A DNA stretch of 45,185 nucleotides from Eubacteriaceae bacterium (GCA_009782515.1 WRIY01000019.1:1-45185), one strand, 5' to 3'; shown: positions 17,928 to 27,361, numbered from the stretch's first letter. The notes: generated by a model from the letters alone, not told the origin. Numbers and translations: made by a program.

Positions 17928-18137
17928 TTGTATAGTTTATTGTTGGACGATGACAATGGAGCGCATGTGCTCGTTGTTGAGGAAGATCTCCAGTTCCAAA
18001 TAAACATGCTAAAACGCAAGCTCGATACTGCGCTAAATCGAGCAAACTACAATCTGCTTGATCCCATTGTGCAAAAAGTAAGCAGAGATCTAGATGCGAT
18101 ACTTATTCGCTGCCTTCGTCCCCGCACAGAAGCTTAG
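17928..18137 (+). CDS. Spo0E-like aspartyl-phosphate phosphatase family protein
   Basis: The 69-residue protein starts at TTG 17928, with AAAGGAG nine bases upstream. LQFQINMLKRKLDTAL and VSRDLDAILIRCL match the two-helix Spo0E pattern (I..lR..L, then S(Q/R)(E/D)LD..I). Family members dephosphorylate Spo0A~P and delay sporulation. The terminal motif here is SRDLD rather than SQELD. The 0A-box-like site upstream suggests feedback. Small size and divergence leave some doubt, but the motif order is convincing. Confidence 0.7.
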   Translation: MYSLLLDDDNGAHVLVVEEDLQFQINMLKRKLDTALNRANYNLLDPIVQKVSRDLDAILIRCLRPRTEA

Positions 18138-18142
18138 CTGCT

Positions 18143-18820
18143 TTACAGCTCCTTTATAGCCCAGTCTATTGGATCGTTTCCTATAGACCGGAGAAATTCG
18201 TTCGCTCTCGAAAACGGCTTCGAACCAAAGAAACCCCTTGAAGCTGACAAAGGCGAAGGATGCGGCGACGAGAGTATAAGGTGCCGGCTATTTGTGATGA
18301 GTTTCCCCTTGCTCTGGGCATAAGCGCCCCATAAAATGAATACAGCCGGCGCCTCCCTTTCATTGAGCAAACTGATTATTCTGTCAGTGAATGCCTCCCA
18401 GCCTATTTGTTTGTGCGATGTTGGCTCGTGAGCGCGCACTGTCAGAATGCTGTTTAAGAGAAGCGCTCCTGATGATGCCCAATCTGTCAGCTCGCCATGG
18501 CTTGGAGGGGATAAGCCCGTATCGCTTTCAAGCTCTTTATAAATATTATGAAGCGATGGAGGTATGGCTACACCCTTTTTCACTGAGAATGACAGGCCAT
18601 GGGCCTGGCCGTCTCCATGATAGGGGTCCTGGCCCAGTATAACTGCGCGCACGCCTGCATAGCTGCATAGCTTCAAAGCGTTAAAAATATCGTGCATGCC
18701 GGGGTAAACCCTGTAGTTTTTATACTCTTCAATCAATGCTAGCCTTAGCTTCTGATAGTATTCTTTTTCGAACTCGCTCTTTAGAAGATCGTCCCAATCA
18801 TTCCCAATATGAGCTGCCAT
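18143..18820 (-). CDS. ung: Uracil-DNA glycosylase, family 1
   Basis: The 225-residue protein has the water-activating motif GQDPYHG at residues 63-69 (catalytic Asp65) and the minor-groove loop HPSPLSA near 190, both intact. It removes uracil from DNA in base excision repair. AAAGGCG precedes the ATG. It is convergent with the Spo0E-like gene, their stops five bases apart. Confidence 0.95.
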   Translation of the reverse strand: MAAHIGNDWDDLLKSEFEKEYYQKLRLALIEEYKNYRVYPGMHDIFNALKLCSYAGVRAVILGQDPYHGDGQAHGLSFSVKKGVAIPPSLHNIYKELESDTGLSPPSHGELTDWASSGALLLNSILTVRAHEPTSHKQIGWEAFTDRIISLLNEREAPAVFILWGAYAQSKGKLITNSRHLILSSPHPSPLSASRGFFGSKPFSRANEFLRSIGNDPIDWAIKEL

Positions 18821-18973
18821 TATTGACGCCTTTCGACAGTGATAATCTATGCTTAGATTACCACATAACCGAAAAAGCGCAGACTCTGCTGCAATTAAAA
18901 CTGAAAAAAACGTTGGCTATGGGGCCAGGGGCCATTGCAAATGCCCGCTTTATGCATTTTTATGCTTCGCAGC

Positions 18974-19312
18974 CTAAAACAGGCTGCTCTCAATAGTGTC
19001 AATATATTTTTTGCTGTCAGCTATCTCGTCTACAAGCACCTTCGCCCCGTCAATTTGGAATATGGCAACAAACCTGCCGCCAGACGAAAGAATATAGTGG
19101 TACTTGCCGTATGGCAAGTAGGGCCTTTCATAGAAAGGCTTATGGTTTGGCAGCTTTTCGAGGGACCTTAGATCAGAGCATAGGCGGCTGAGCAAGCTTT
19201 CAGCGCCTGTTTTGTCTGTTTTCGCCATATTTTGCATGAACTCTGCTACGAACTCGCACGCCCTGGGCGATACAAGCACTTCATAGGGCTCGCGCTCGCC
19301 TTCGCTATTCAT
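18974..19312 (-). CDS. RelE/ParE-type toxin
   Basis: The 112-residue protein carries PYEVLVSPRACEFVAEFM at the N-terminus and LPNHKPFYERPYLPYGKYHYIL in the middle. It ends with a beta-strand pattern (RFVAIFQIDGAKVLVDEI) typical of RelE/ParE folds. ATG 19312 overlaps the antitoxin stop by eight bases; a TTG four codons earlier is possible. It presumably acts as an mRNA interferase or gyrase poison neutralised by the upstream protein. It follows the antitoxin gene, the usual order. Confidence 0.75.
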   Translation of the reverse strand: MNSEGEREPYEVLVSPRACEFVAEFMQNMAKTDKTGAESLLSRLCSDLRSLEKLPNHKPFYERPYLPYGKYHYILSSGGRFVAIFQIDGAKVLVDEIADSKKYIDTIESSLF

Positions 19313-19589
19313 CGCAGGATCCAATTTTTATTGCCTCTGAGGCAATCTGTTCAAACTCATCTACCGTAACTTCGCTTGCTCCGGATATCCTGGCTCTCTC
19401 GGCTGTTATCAAGCGCTGGGCAACAGCAATTTGCTCTTCCCGCTCGCTGAAGGACTGCATATCCATTATCACGGTGTCGCCTCTGCCGTTTTTAGTTATG
19501 AAAACAGGCTGTTTGGTTTCCTTGCATATTTCAGCTATCGCATGGTAGTTTTTGCGGAGCTCACTTGAAGGCTTAATAATCGGGTTCAA
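19305..19589 (-). CDS. Phd/YefM-type antitoxin
   Basis: The 94-residue protein begins PIIKPSSELRKNYHAIAEIC and contains QPVFITKNGRGDTVIMDM, the classical Phd/YefM N-terminal DNA-binding fold. The charged C-terminus would wrap the toxin. The start is TTG 19589 with AGAAGGG upstream. It overlaps the toxin gene, so the two form a coupled type II operon, which antitoxins of this family usually autorepress. Confidence 0.85.
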   Translation of the reverse strand: MNPIIKPSSELRKNYHAIAEICKETKQPVFITKNGRGDTVIMDMQSFSEREEQIAVAQRLITAERARISGASEVTVDEFEQIASEAIKIGSCDE

Positions 19590-19991
19590 TGTTTTGCCCT
19601 TCTAATTCTTTTGCGGCTAACAAGCAGCATTTTTTTAATCACATTCTCTATTATTGCACAAATCACCGGAACAAAGCGCTATTGGCAGAATTTTATCGCA
19701 ATTTGCCATTGCACTGCTTTTGGCCCTATGCTTGCCTGTTTCGGCAGCATACAATTTATTGCTGCCAAATATCTGAAATATCTATTAAATTTGGAATAAA
19801 ATTGCATATGAACCAAATATGAATCTGGCTTATGCACCATTAGCCAACCAGCTTGCTGAAAGCCGGGATTCGGTTTCGTGCGCTGCTATAAGTTTTTGGC
19901 AGCCTCAAACAGCATTAGCGAAAAATACAGCCAGAAGCATTGGTTGCAGCAAGCTTGTTAAAGCGAATTTCGCCGCTATGCCTTGTCCGGC
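19590..19991. other. Intergenic stretch before the phosphate operon
   Basis: Short frames here lack SD sites and recognisable homology. I see no RNA gene. The downstream end merges into the PHO-box region. Confidence 0.4.
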
Positions 19992-20037
19992 TTTACATAC
20001 AATTTACATGCTGCATACATTTTACTGATTTTTCACA
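19992..20037 (+). promoter_or_regulatory. PHO boxes controlling the pst operon
   Basis: TTTACA at 19992 and 20003 and CATACA at 20014 lie exactly 11 bases apart. TTTACT at 20021 and TTCACA at 20032 form a second pair, also 11 bases apart. This is the PhoP-binding pattern known from Bacillus (TT(A/C/T)A(C/T)A repeats about one helical turn apart). A -10 TAGAAT follows at 20052-20057, with no consensus -35, as expected for an activator-dependent promoter. The response regulator at 24139-24813 is the likely binder. Confidence 0.75.
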
Positions 20038-20087
20038 TTGGCAGAATGCATTAGAATGCCCTCATGAACACTATGAGGAGAAAACCA

Positions 20088-20987
20088 ATGAAAAAACAAT
20101 TAGCAACTGTTTCGCTGGCACTGGCCCTTTTGCTTATAGCGGCTTGCGGCGGAAACAGCAACACGAACAACTCTAACAACACAAACAACAACAATGCTGA
20201 CGAGCCAAAGCCTATTTCAATAATCGCCCGCGAAGACGGAAGCGGAACAAAGACAGCTTTCATGGAGATTATCGGCCTAAAAGGCAAAGCAGACCCTGAA
20301 AACGTGATTATACAGACAGGCACAGCAGGCGTTCTGACTGAAGTAAAAGGCAACCCGGCTGCAATAGCATATGAGAGCCTTGGCTATGCTACAAGCGATG
20401 TGAAGATACTTAAGGTCGATGGAGTAGAAGCGAGTACAGCTAACATAAAGAATGCTTCATATAAAATTTCCCGCCCGCTCTCAGTGATTTACCAGGAGGA
20501 AACTCTTGAAGATGAAGCATATAAAGCGTTTTATGACTACCTTCAATCAAGCAATGCGCAAAAAATCATATCTGATGAAGGCTATGTCTCAATAATTGAC
20601 AACGCTGCTGAATATACCATAAATGGAGCATTGTCCGGCAAAATTGATGTGAGCGGATCAACCTCGCTACAGCCGGTAATGGTACTCTTAGCCTCTGACT
20701 TTGAGAGCCTGCAGCCGAATGTGGAAGTGAGCGTATCCGGCGGCGGAAGCGGTACAGGCTATCAAAACGCTGAAGAGGGCGTCTCTGAGTTTGGAATGAT
20801 AAGCGAAGAGTTTAATATCGAGAAAGCCCCATCATGCACTTTCCATGTTGTATGCAAAGACGGCATAGCTGTCATCGTAAATAAAGCCAATGAAATAGAC
20901 AGCATTTCAATGGAGCAGCTTAAGAGAATTTACGATGAAGAAGCCGGAGAAGAAGCAATTACAACCTGGAATGAAATAGCAAAATGA
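20088..20987 (+). CDS. pstS: Phosphate-binding lipoprotein PstS, circularly permuted
   Basis: The 299-residue lipoprotein has lipobox LIAAC (Cys20) and an Asn-rich linker (residues 23-36). ATG 20088 is chosen for GAGGAG seven bases upstream. The phosphate-binding motifs are all present, but in permuted order: AREDGSGT (47-54) comes first, then GSTSLQP (190-196), then SGGGSGTG (217-224). In canonical PstS the GST(S) and GGGSGTG segments come first and REDGSGT second. The protein ends WNEIAK, where canonical PstS has its midpoint. It captures phosphate for PstCAB. It overlaps pstC by four bases. Confidence 0.92.
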   Translation: MKKQLATVSLALALLLIAACGGNSNTNNSNNTNNNNADEPKPISIIAREDGSGTKTAFMEIIGLKGKADPENVIIQTGTAGVLTEVKGNPAAIAYESLGYATSDVKILKVDGVEASTANIKNASYKISRPLSVIYQEETLEDEAYKAFYDYLQSSNAQKIISDEGYVSIIDNAAEYTINGALSGKIDVSGSTSLQPVMVLLASDFESLQPNVEVSVSGGGSGTGYQNAEEGVSEFGMISEEFNIEKAPSCTFHVVCKDGIAVIVNKANEIDSISMEQLKRIYDEEAGEEAITTWNEIAK

Positions 20988-21865
20988 CAGGCAAAGCCTA
21001 TCAATATATAAAGGCAAGGGATGCCGTGATGCGCGGCATTTTCCTATTTTGTGCAGCGTTTTCGATACTTGCCCTCAGCTGCATCTGCGTGTTTCTATTT
21101 GCCAACGGCCTGCCGTTTATCGCTAAAACCGGAATAAGCAACTTTTTCGGCAGGAAGTGGCACCTGTCAAGCGGGGCATACGGCATACTGTCCATGATTG
21201 CAGCGTCATTTTATGTAACCGCGCTTTCAACAGCCATAGGGGTTGTTATCGGATTGCTTACTGCAATCAGCCTGTATAAATTCTGCCCTCAAAAAGCTGT
21301 TGGGCCGATTCGGCAGATGATAAACCTGCTGGCCGGAATCCCATCAGTTATATACGGGCTCTTCGGGCTCATAGTCATAGTCCCGTATTTGCGCGATCAT
21401 GTATCCCCGAATGGCATCGGCTACGGGATACTCTCAGCAAGCCTTGTCCTGGCGGTTATGGTGCTGCCTACTATCGTGAGCGTGAGCCTGGATTCGCTGA
21501 ATGCAGTCCCCGGCAGCTATTACGAAGGGGCGCTCGCGCTTGGGGCTACAAAAGAGCAAAGTGTTTTTAAGGTAATGCTGCCCGCTGCAAAAAGCGGGGT
21601 GCTGGCAGCGGTAGTATTGTCAATAGGAAGAGCTTTAGGCGAAACGATGGCAGTAATCATGGTTATTGGCGGCTCCCCGGTCATGCCCAAAAGCCTGTTT
21701 CAGTCAGTGAGGACCTTGACAGCCAATATAGCAATGGGGGCTACTGAGCTCTCAGGCGATGCAGCAACAGCGCTGGTAGCTACCGGAGTTGTGCTTTTCT
21801 TCTTTACAATGCTGCTTAATATCAGCTTTTCATTATTGAAAGGGGAAGCCAATGGGGAAAGATAA
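20984..21865 (+). CDS. pstC: Phosphate ABC transporter permease PstC
   Basis: The 293-residue protein has about six membrane spans. The binding-protein-dependent permease signature is present as EGALALGATKEQSVFKVMLP, and SIGRALGETMAVIM is typical of PstC. It pairs with PstA to form the phosphate channel. Its ATG overlaps the pstS stop (ATGA), giving tight coupling. Confidence 0.95.
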   Translation: MTGKAYQYIKARDAVMRGIFLFCAAFSILALSCICVFLFANGLPFIAKTGISNFFGRKWHLSSGAYGILSMIAASFYVTALSTAIGVVIGLLTAISLYKFCPQKAVGPIRQMINLLAGIPSVIYGLFGLIVIVPYLRDHVSPNGIGYGILSASLVLAVMVLPTIVSVSLDSLNAVPGSYYEGALALGATKEQSVFKVMLPAAKSGVLAAVVLSIGRALGETMAVIMVIGGSPVMPKSLFQSVRTLTANIAMGATELSGDAATALVATGVVLFFFTMLLNISFSLLKGEANGER

Positions 21866-22706
21866 TGCCCATAAGAGGGAGATTCTTATTTATGCTGCAT
21901 GCAAGTTTGCATCCCTTGCAGCGCTCTTTATATGCATCATCGCCCTGGTTGCCGTTATAGCGTTTGTTGCCATTCGCGGGCTGCCTTATATAAGCATGCA
22001 GCTTATTTTTGGCGATTATGGCAAGTACCCTTCAATAAAGCCGGCCCTTTTGGGAACACTGTACCTGATTGCCATCTCTGTGAGCATAGCTGCTCCTATA
22101 GGCATAGGCAGCGCGATATTTCTAACTGAATACACTAAATCAAATAGCAGGCTGGTTAAGTCAATTCGGATTGCTGTCGAAACCCTGGCAGGCATACCCT
22201 CAATAGTATACGGGATATTCGGGTACCTTGTTTTTGTAGTAGCGCTGAAATACAGGTATTCGCTTATTGGCGGCGGCATTACGCTGTCAATAATGATTCT
22301 GCCTGTTATAGTGCGCTCAACTGAGGAAAGCCTGCTTAGCGTGCCGCGTTCGCTTCGCGAGGGAAGCTTTGCGCTTGGCTCCTCAATGGTAAGGACAATA
22401 TTCTCAGTAGTTCTGCCTTGCGCTGCCAGCGGCATTGTGACATCCCTGATTCTGGCTATAGGCAGGGTGATGTCAGAGAGCGCGGTATTGATACTGACTA
22501 TTGGCATGGTAGTAAATAAAGTTCCAAAGGGGTTTTCGTCTCCGGGAACCAGCCTGGCGCTTGATGTATACTACTTTGGCTCCCATGGCTATCCGAATGA
22601 GGCTGCTGCAACAGGCGTTGTGCTGCTTGTGCTCGTAGTAACAATAAACATTATTGCAACTGTTCTTGGCAAAAAGTATGGCAAAGGCGATCTGGCAAAT
22701 GAATGA
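21852..22706 (+). CDS. pstA: Phosphate ABC transporter permease PstA
   Basis: The 284-residue, six-span permease contains [13 protein letters not shown] and the coupling-loop motif [20 protein letters not shown], plus [21 protein letters not shown] precedes ATG 21852, which lies 14 bases inside pstC. It completes the PstCA channel. Confidence 0.95.
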   Translation: MGKDNAHKREILIYAACKFASLAALFICIIALVAVIAFVAIRGLPYISMQLIFGDYGKYPSIKPALLGTLYLIAISVSIAAPIGIGSAIFLTEYTKSNSRLVKSIRIAVETLAGIPSIVYGIFGYLVFVVALKYRYSLIGGGITLSIMILPVIVRSTEESLLSVPRSLREGSFALGSSMVRTIFSVVLPCAASGIVTSLILAIGRVMSESAVLILTIGMVVNKVPKGFSSPGTSLALDVYYFGSHGYPNEAAATGVVLLVLVVTINIIATVLGKKYGKGDLANE

Positions 22707-23460
22707 GCAATACAACATAACAGTAAAAAACTGCGATCTGCACTATGGGGATTTTCAGGCTCTAAAGGGCATTAACATTGACATTTTGGAGCGCGAGGTA
22801 ACAGCGCTGATCGGGCCTTCCGGCTGTGGAAAGTCTACTTTTATCAAGATGCTTAACAGGATGAATGACCTTGTGGAAAACTGCCGCATAACAGGGGAAA
22901 TCATGATAGGCGGGCAGGATATATATGCAAAGGGCACTGATGTTACCTTGCTGCGCAAGAATGTCGGCATGGTGTTTCAAAAGCCAAACCCGTTTCCCAT
23001 GAGCATTTATGACAACATAGCATTTGCCCCCAGAACGTTTGGAATAAAAAAGAAGGCGGAGCTTGACGGCATTGTTGAGCAGTCGCTTAAGCAGGCAGGG
23101 CTATGGGATGAAGCAAGGGATCGCTTGCGCAAGAGCGCGCTGAGCCTCTCAGGAGGCCAGCAGCAGAGATTGTGCATTGCCAGAGCGCTTGCAGCCGACC
23201 CCAAAATACTGCTTATGGATGAGCCGACCAGCGCGCTTGATCCGATCTCAACCGGGAAAATTGAGGATCTGCTAAGCGAGCTTAAGAAAGATTACACGAT
23301 AGTAATCGTCACCCACAACATGCAGCAGGCAACCCGCATATCGGACAAAACAGCATTTTTTCTTCTGGGGGAAATAATTGAGTTTGGCGTAACAGAGTCC
23401 ATCTTCTCACTGCCAAAGGATAAGCGAACCGAAAACTACATAACAGGCAGGTTCGGCTAA
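22699..23460 (+). CDS. pstB: Phosphate ABC transporter ATPase PstB
   Basis: The protein has 253 residues, normal for PstB. It shows Walker [10 protein letters not shown] (39-47) followed by [10 protein letters not shown], the diagnostic PstB stretch, the signature [15 protein letters not shown] and Walker [16 protein letters not shown] 22699 with AAGGCGA upstream overlaps the pstA stop by eight bases. A longer frame begins inside pstA and is less likely. It hydrolyses ATP to drive phosphate import. Confidence 0.95.
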   Translation: MNEQYNITVKNCDLHYGDFQALKGINIDILEREVTALIGPSGCGKSTFIKMLNRMNDLVENCRITGEIMIGGQDIYAKGTDVTLLRKNVGMVFQKPNPFPMSIYDNIAFAPRTFGIKKKAELDGIVEQSLKQAGLWDEARDRLRKSALSLSGGQQQRLCIARALAADPKILLMDEPTSALDPISTGKIEDLLSELKKDYTIVIVTHNMQQATRISDKTAFFLLGEIIEFGVTESIFSLPKDKRTENYITGRFG

Positions 23461-23488
23461 GCATAGATCATTTGAATGGAGTATAATT

Positions 23489-24142
23489 ATGCCAATGCGG
23501 GCACAGTATAAAAAGGAGCTCAAGGACGCTCTCAGCAGCCTTGTTCTGATGTGCCGATATATACAGGCAGCAGTTGAGAGTGCCGCGAATGCCCTTTTGA
23601 ACAGGGATGAGCTGATTGCACAGGAAGTTTTTGAGAGCGTAATGGAGATGGGCGAGATGGGGGCGGAAGTTGAAAGCTCTTGCTTTCGGCTGCTGCTAAT
23701 GGAGCATCCGGTGGCAAACGACTTTTATGAAGTGACAACCGCGCTTAAAATAGCATCTGAGCTTGACCGTATAGGCGGCCAAGCGCTGGAAATTGCTGAA
23801 ATCGCAATTCAGCTCTGTGAGGGAAACTATCCCGAAAAACCGGATCTGCTCTCGCAGCTGTGCCTTGTAGCCGCCCAAATGGCCAAAGATGCAATTCAGT
23901 CTTATATCAACAGGGATATGGAGCTCAGCAAGCCGCTTGCCAGCATGGGCGAAAAGGCCCACAGCCTGTATGAAGGCGTATTAAACAGCGCCAAGGATCG
24001 CGCGCTTGGCTCGCAGCATGCAATACTGGCTGTAATGGCAGCCAAATGCCTTATTAAGTTAAGCGATCACTGCCTTGATGTAGGCAAATGGGCTGAATAT
24101 GCGATAACGGGCAGGCATCCGAGGAAAGAAGCAGCTAAATGA
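23489..24142 (+). CDS. phoU: Phosphate signalling protein PhoU
   Basis: The 217-residue all-helical protein has two tandem PhoU repeats. Each contains the acidic metal-binding stretch, seen here as ELDRIGGQALEIAE (about 90-103) and LIKLSDHCLDVGKWAEY (about 188-204, a variant of ER(I/V)GDHA.NIAE). PhoU links the Pst transporter to the histidine kinase and damps signalling at high phosphate. GGAG precedes the start, and the stop overlaps the next gene by four bases. Confidence 0.9.
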   Translation: MPMRAQYKKELKDALSSLVLMCRYIQAAVESAANALLNRDELIAQEVFESVMEMGEMGAEVESSCFRLLLMEHPVANDFYEVTTALKIASELDRIGGQALEIAEIAIQLCEGNYPEKPDLLSQLCLVAAQMAKDAIQSYINRDMELSKPLASMGEKAHSLYEGVLNSAKDRALGSQHAILAVMAAKCLIKLSDHCLDVGKWAEYAITGRHPRKEAAK

Positions 24143-24813
24143 AGCAGATGATTTTTGCAATAGAAGACGATCCTGCATTGCAGGAGCTATATATATACTC
24201 GCTGGAAAACGAATTTGACTGCCGTTGCTTTGATGACGGCGATTCCTTTAGCGCAGCGCTTGCCGAGGCAGTGCCGGATCTGGTACTGCTTGATGTCATG
24301 CTGCCCGGAGAGGATGGGTTTGCTATACTGGCGCGCCTGAAAGAAAACAGCTCTACAGCGCAAATCCCGGTAATAATGGTATCAGCAAAAGGCGAGGAGC
24401 CGTCTAAAGTGAAAGGCCTGAACATGGGCGCTGACGACTATATAGCAAAGCCGTTCGGCGTTTTGGAGCTTATCGCCAGAATTAAGGCTAACCTGAGAAG
24501 AACCGGAAAGCCGGAGGCGGAAAGCCTTGCATACAAGGATATCATTATCGATTTTTCAAAGCACATTATTACGATAAACGGCAAGCTTATTAATGCGACG
24601 CTAAAAGAATACAACCTCCTTAGCTTCCTATGCGGGAACGCAGAAAAAGTCCAGGAGAGGGAAACTATATTTAGGGAGGTATGGGGGGAAGAGTTCTTTG
24701 GCGAAACGCGAACTCTTGACATCCATATCAAGGAACTGAGAAAGAAGCTGGCTGAAGCCGAAAGCTCAGCGGCTATTCAGACCATTCGAGGGGTAGGATA
24801 CATGCTCTCATGA
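24139..24813 (+). CDS. OmpR-type response regulator of the phosphate regulon
   Basis: The 224-residue protein has an N-terminal receiver domain with acidic pocket EDD (8-10), phosphoacceptor Asp52 in LLDVMLPGEDG and the conserved Lys in AKPFG. A C-terminal winged-helix domain follows (LKEYNLLSFL, ETRTLDIHIKELRKKL, IRGVGYML). By position between phoU and a sensor kinase it is the PhoP/PhoB equivalent, and it probably binds the PHO boxes at 19992-20037. It overlaps phoU (ATGA) and the kinase gene (ATGA). Confidence 0.92.
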   Translation: MKQMIFAIEDDPALQELYIYSLENEFDCRCFDDGDSFSAALAEAVPDLVLLDVMLPGEDGFAILARLKENSSTAQIPVIMVSAKGEEPSKVKGLNMGADDYIAKPFGVLELIARIKANLRRTGKPEAESLAYKDIIIDFSKHIITINGKLINATLKEYNLLSFLCGNAEKVQERETIFREVWGEEFFGETRTLDIHIKELRKKLAEAESSAAIQTIRGVGYMLS

Positions 24814-26495
24814 AAAAGCGCCTGTTTTTATACATAACGATCATTGTCTCAGCAGGCTTTATATGCTTCTTTGGCATGTCAGTTTATGTAGCCCATACAA
24901 GCAACCTTAGCATTGCCAAAAATACCGTTATCGAAACCGCAAACATATATGCAAGGCTGTATTCCGGCTCAGCGGATCTGGCAGAATTCGTGAAAACAAA
25001 CGCAGATACGCGCGTTACAGTCGTATCCAGTGACGGAAAAGTCCTCGCAGACAGCCGCCCTGTCAACATAGACTCGCTTGACAGCCACCTGAGCCGCCCT
25101 GAAATCCAGGCAGCGGCAAACGGGGCCCCCGAGACAAGCATCCGCTATTCAGAGACGCTTGGCGTAGATTTGATATACTACGCCCTGAAAGCAGAAAGCG
25201 AAAACGGGTATGTATTTATCCGGACCGCGTTTCCTGTTGCCAAGATTGATGCCTATCTGTCGCAGGCATTGCCGCTGCTTGTGCTCTCAATGCTGGCTGT
25301 TGTATTCTTATGCTTCTTATTAATACGCAGCATGACAAACAGGGCGCTAGCGCCGCTTTACTCCATAGAGGAAAAGCTAAGGGTGCTCTCAAAAGGGGAA
25401 TACAAAGCTGATCCAATCGCCAGCAGCTATGAGGAGATAGACAAGATAACCAGCGAGATTGATGAAATCGCATATGTCTTGCAGGGCAGCATCGACGCTC
25501 TGCGGGAGGAAAAAACAAAGCTGGATTATGTCATGGGCAATATTGGCGACGGGCTGTTTGTTGTTGATGAAGACAGCGAAATAGTTCTGATAAATTCAGT
25601 TGCGCTCAGCATATTCGGCGCAGCGCCTGATCTGTCGCGCAAGAGCCTGGGCTACCTTACCTATGACAAAGCAATAGTGGAGAAGATTAAGGGCTGCATC
25701 AACGATGGAGAGGACGCCCTTTTTGAATACGCAAAGAACGGCAGGATATTTCTTACAACCGTAAAAAGGCTTCCAAACACCAAGCTGGCGATGGTTGTTC
25801 TCTCTGACGTTACCGAAAACCGCGAAAATGCAAAGAGAAGGGAAGATTTCTTTGCCAACGCTTCCCATGAGCTTAAAACCCCGCTGACAGCAATTAAGGG
25901 GTTTAATGAGCTAATGGCCATTAACAACAAAGATGACGGGATCAATAAGTACATAGACAGTATTTCCCGGGAAACAGATCGCATGCTGATGCTGATTGGG
26001 AATATGCTTAAGCTCTCAGAGCTCGAGAACTCAGAGGTAACAAACCCTGTTGATGTTTCGATAGCCAAGACAGTAAATGAGGCATACGACAACTTGCTGC
26101 CGGCGATAACAAGCAAGTCCATAGCCTTTGAGCTTGTTGGGGATGCCACTGTATCTGCTGAGCCTGAGCATGTGTACGAGCTTGTCAAAAACATTATTGA
26201 GAACGCTGTTAGGTATAACAACCAGGGCGGCAAGGTTTCAGTGGTTATTGAAAGCAGTAAGTCAAAGGCCAGCATAACTGTGCATGATGACGGCATAGGC
26301 ATATCGCAAGAAGAGCAGTCAAGGGTGTTTGAGCGCTTTTACCGCATAGAAAAAAGCCGCTCAGTAAGAAATGGCGGCACAGGGCTGGGGCTGGCTATAG
26401 TCAAGCATATATGCGCGCTGTATGATTGGCAGCTCTCCCTTAAAAGCAAGCTTGGCGTTGGCACTGAAGTTAAGGTGCAGTTTTACGGAAAGTAG
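24810..26495 (+). CDS. Sensor histidine kinase of the phosphate regulon (PhoR-like)
   Basis: The protein has 561 residues. Membrane segments lie near 5-27 and 150-172 with an extracytoplasmic domain between. A HAMP-like linker and a PAS domain (about 235-340, KLDYVMGNIGDGLFVV) follow. The H-box is ASHELKTPLTAIKG with phosphoacceptor His353, then N-box NIIENAVRYNN, G1 DDGIGI and G2 GGTGLGLAIV. All catalytic boxes are intact. It phosphorylates the regulator encoded immediately upstream. Its 3' end overlaps the convergent PHP gene by 13 bases, with no terminator between. Confidence 0.92.
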   Translation: MKKRLFLYITIIVSAGFICFFGMSVYVAHTSNLSIAKNTVIETANIYARLYSGSADLAEFVKTNADTRVTVVSSDGKVLADSRPVNIDSLDSHLSRPEIQAAANGAPETSIRYSETLGVDLIYYALKAESENGYVFIRTAFPVAKIDAYLSQALPLLVLSMLAVVFLCFLLIRSMTNRALAPLYSIEEKLRVLSKGEYKADPIASSYEEIDKITSEIDEIAYVLQGSIDALREEKTKLDYVMGNIGDGLFVVDEDSEIVLINSVALSIFGAAPDLSRKSLGYLTYDKAIVEKIKGCINDGEDALFEYAKNGRIFLTTVKRLPNTKLAMVVLSDVTENRENAKRREDFFANASHELKTPLTAIKGFNELMAINNKDDGINKYIDSISRETDRMLMLIGNMLKLSELENSEVTNPVDVSIAKTVNEAYDNLLPAITSKSIAFELVGDATVSAEPEHVYELVKNIIENAVRYNNQGGKVSVVIESSKSKASITVHDDGIGISQEEQSRVFERFYRIEKSRSVRNGGTGLGLAIVKHICALYDWQLSLKSKLGVGTEVKVQFYGK

Positions 26496-27361
26496 CGATC
26501 GCTTTCCTTTTGGGATCTGAACTGGCTGATGCCAAGGCCCCTCCCCTGAAGCACATCGATTATGGATGTATTGTTGGTGTCAGCATAAGGGTAGCCGACG
26601 CTTCTTGAGAGGTAAGGCCCATGGGAGTCTGAACCTGCGGAAATTGCGAGGTTTCTCTTTTCGCAAAATGCTTTGTAATACGATATTTGCTCCTGCGTAT
26701 CGTTGTAGGGGGAATAGCATTCTACGCCGTCGATTCCTAAATCTGCAAAGCTGTCAAGTGTTTTTATATCCATCACATTTCCCGGGAAATGGTAGGACGG
26801 GTGTGCAAGCACTGTTATTGCATTTGCATCTTTGAGTATCTTTATTACCTTTGAAGCATGCGCAAAGACATCAGCATCGTTTGGCATGAAAGATTTTTTG
26901 GCTTCCTGAAATGATTTGAGATCTTCGACTTTTCCCTTGTCAACAAGATAATTAAGGCTCGCAAAGCCTCCGGAAATATCCTGCTTGGTGAACTCATGGA
27001 ACTCTAAAAGGCTTAAGCCGTCATATGCTTTCATGGCAGCTTTGATTATCTCTATTTCCCTTGAGTATCGAAGGATAGCAGTATTGTTTATGAACTCAAG
27101 CAGCTCATAGCTGGCCAGGTTAATGCCATACCCGAGTATATGGATTTCCAATCCCATGTACACGCTTGTAGCTTCTATAGCCGGAACGCAAAGCATGTTG
27201 TGTGATCGCGCAATCTCCATTGCAGCTGATACGCTTTTTATCGAGTCGTGGTCTGTTATTGAGAACACTCCTACGCCTTTTGAAACTGCCTCAAAAACAG
27301 CTTCTTCTACAGTAAACATGCCATCTGAGGCTCTTGTGTGTATATGCATGTCAATTATCAT
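26483..27361 (-). CDS. PHP-domain phosphoesterase
   Basis: The 292-residue protein has the PHP metal motifs in order: DMHIHTRASDG (His6, His8), SITDHDS, AIEAT, LAHPSYH and SAGSDSHGP. It resembles the YciV/RNase AM class of PHP phosphoesterases, which hydrolyse nucleotide or short RNA 5'-phosphates. The substrate is not determinable here. ATG 27361 is chosen because the protein then begins at the domain edge. There is no SD; TATAAT lies seven bases upstream (27374-27369, minus), suggesting a leaderless transcript like pyrE. Confidence 0.85.
   Translation of the reverse strand: MIIDMHIHTRASDGMFTVEEAVFEAVSKGVGVFSITDHDSIKSVSAAMEIARSHNMLCVPAIEATSVYMGLEIHILGYGINLASYELLEFINNTAILRYSREIEIIKAAMKAYDGLSLLEFHEFTKQDISGGFASLNYLVDKGKVEDLKSFQEAKKSFMPNDADVFAHASKVIKILKDANAITVLAHPSYHFPGNVMDIKTLDSFADLGIDGVECYSPYNDTQEQISYYKAFCEKRNLAISAGSDSHGPYLSRSVGYPYADTNNTSIIDVLQGRGLGISQFRSQKESDRYFP

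Noticed and set aside
18969-18987. GCAGCC/GGCTGC hairpin at the toxin stop as a terminator
   Set aside because: It straddles the stop codon and lacks a T run on the minus strand.
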